From contig NZ_CP138953.1 of NCBI RefSeq assembly GCF_047126315.1, forward strand, positions 4,278,001-4,342,000: a DNA stretch of 64,000 bases, in the 5' to 3' direction. This document shows, one piece after another, positions 63,573-64,000 of the stretch. This DNA is from Shimia sp022448905 (GTDB lineage: Bacteria; Pseudomonadota; Alphaproteobacteria; Rhodobacterales; Rhodobacteraceae). The first letter of the stretch is position 1. Every line of letters starts with the position of its first letter. The position numbers and the translations under genes are program-made. The notes under the pieces are model-generated. The model saw only the letters and a program-made list of their open reading frames with translations. It did not search any database and was not told the origin of the DNA.

Positions 63573-64000
63573 GTGAAACGCATTATTCTGTCCATTGCTG
63601 CCTGCCTGCTGACCTACACCGGTGCCCTGGCCCTGATGCGCCCGGCTGATCCCACATACGCGCAACTTGCCGAACAGGTCTGCCCAGCGGAATGGGCCAC
63701 GCTGAACGCCTTTGATCCACCGCTTTATCTCGACCACTACAAGAAGGAAGCGCTTCGCGAACCCGGCACAAACATGGCCGAAAATGCCGTCATGCATCGC
63801 CCCTTCATAGGCGCGCTGGCAACAGCGGACTTTGTGAACCACTTGTTCGTATTCGACAGAGCCGAGAACCACACGCCCTACAATCTTGCACACACCCAAG
63901 CGCGTCTGGACTTTGTGAAATGCCTGAATCCGTCCGAAGCCGAACGCAGGCAGATCTTGAAGATCTACAGTGACGTTTACCCGGAAGCCTCAAAACAGCA
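63573..64000 (+). CDS. Exported hypothetical protein, 3' end outside window
   Basis: A frame opens at GTG 63573 with AAAGG seven bases upstream and stays open to the window end (about 142 codons). It begins with a hydrophobic signal (RIILSIAACLLTYTGALA). The following sequence has two spaced cysteines (VCPAEW and VKCLNP), HRPFIGALATADFVNHLF and a helical C-terminal part. I do not recognize a family. Divergent from the 183-residue exported protein. Confidence 0.6.
   Translation, partial: MKRIILSIAACLLTYTGALALMRPADPTYAQLAEQVCPAEWATLNAFDPPLYLDHYKKEALREPGTNMAENAVMHRPFIGALATADFVNHLFVFDRAENHTPYNLAHTQARLDFVKCLNPSEAERRQILKIYSDVYPEASKQ

Overview
The window is a GC-rich chromosomal segment from an alphaproteobacterium, most likely a marine Rhodobacteraceae (Roseobacter group) member. 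The evidence is protein-level resemblance together with gene-order habits of that group: lgt-midA-pgeF, a five-gene F1 ATP synthase operon without the Fo genes, a GroESL operon with a CIRCE element, a methyltransferase/gloB divergent pair, a hisC-tyrA-extensin run, and a class III aminotransferase closely resembling one I recall from Ruegeria. The species cannot be named from the sequence alone. There is no tRNA, rRNA, CRISPR array, transposase or prophage block that I can support; the segment reads as stable core chromosome with one large catabolic island.

Layout. 1-2306: end of lgt, a MidA-type methyltransferase and pgeF, chained by 4-base overlaps. 2460-4368: a 46-residue basic protein and purE-purK. 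4365-11457: mostly minus-strand housekeeping and accessory genes (GNAT acetyltransferase, a solitary PhnM-family hydrolase with a secreted lipase-like protein, a Nudix hydrolase, an EamA transporter, a chalcone-isomerase-like periplasmic protein, rsgA, an alpha/beta hydrolase). 11650-13152: a PAS-GGDEF diguanylate cyclase. 13384-15582: groES-groEL under a TTGACT/TAACTC promoter with CIRCE. 15615-22350: small unknowns, a secreted tail-collar protein, a quinone reductase-like flavoprotein, a DUF2161 nuclease-fold protein, a TraB/GumN protein, a family II (Mn) pyrophosphatase, and a MarR regulator with its hydrolase partner.

22502-36455 is the most coherent accessory system: ten minus-strand genes (binding protein, two permeases, alpha-galactosidase GH36, IlvD/Edd dehydratase, short-chain dehydrogenase, KDGal kinase, KDPGal aldolase, SMP-30 lactonase, beta-galactosidase GH42) and a divergent iclR-ugpC pair. 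Together they read as uptake of alpha- and beta-galactosides, cleavage to galactose, and complete oxidative (De Ley-Doudoroff) breakdown to pyruvate and glyceraldehyde 3-phosphate.

36543-41941: an H-type lectin domain protein and atpHAGDC on the minus strand, with a very long hairpin between atpD and atpC. 42375-49070: a strongly acidic RTX-like protein, methyltransferase/gloB, clpA and a translationally coupled M23 peptidase. 49076-52528: a MotA/TolQ-like and MotB/OmpA-like motor pair with a huge coiled coil. 52623-57067: ChaC, a DUF2125 protein, and the hisC-tyrA-extensin operon. 57394-61911: an unknown 118-residue protein, then a class III aminotransferase, an ectoine-hydrolase-like M24 protein and an ArgE-like deacetylase, which look like an ectoine-type degradation module. 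62013-64000: rpsD and two GTG-start exported proteins, the last running off the window.

All functional calls come from reading motifs and recalled family resemblance; no database search was run.
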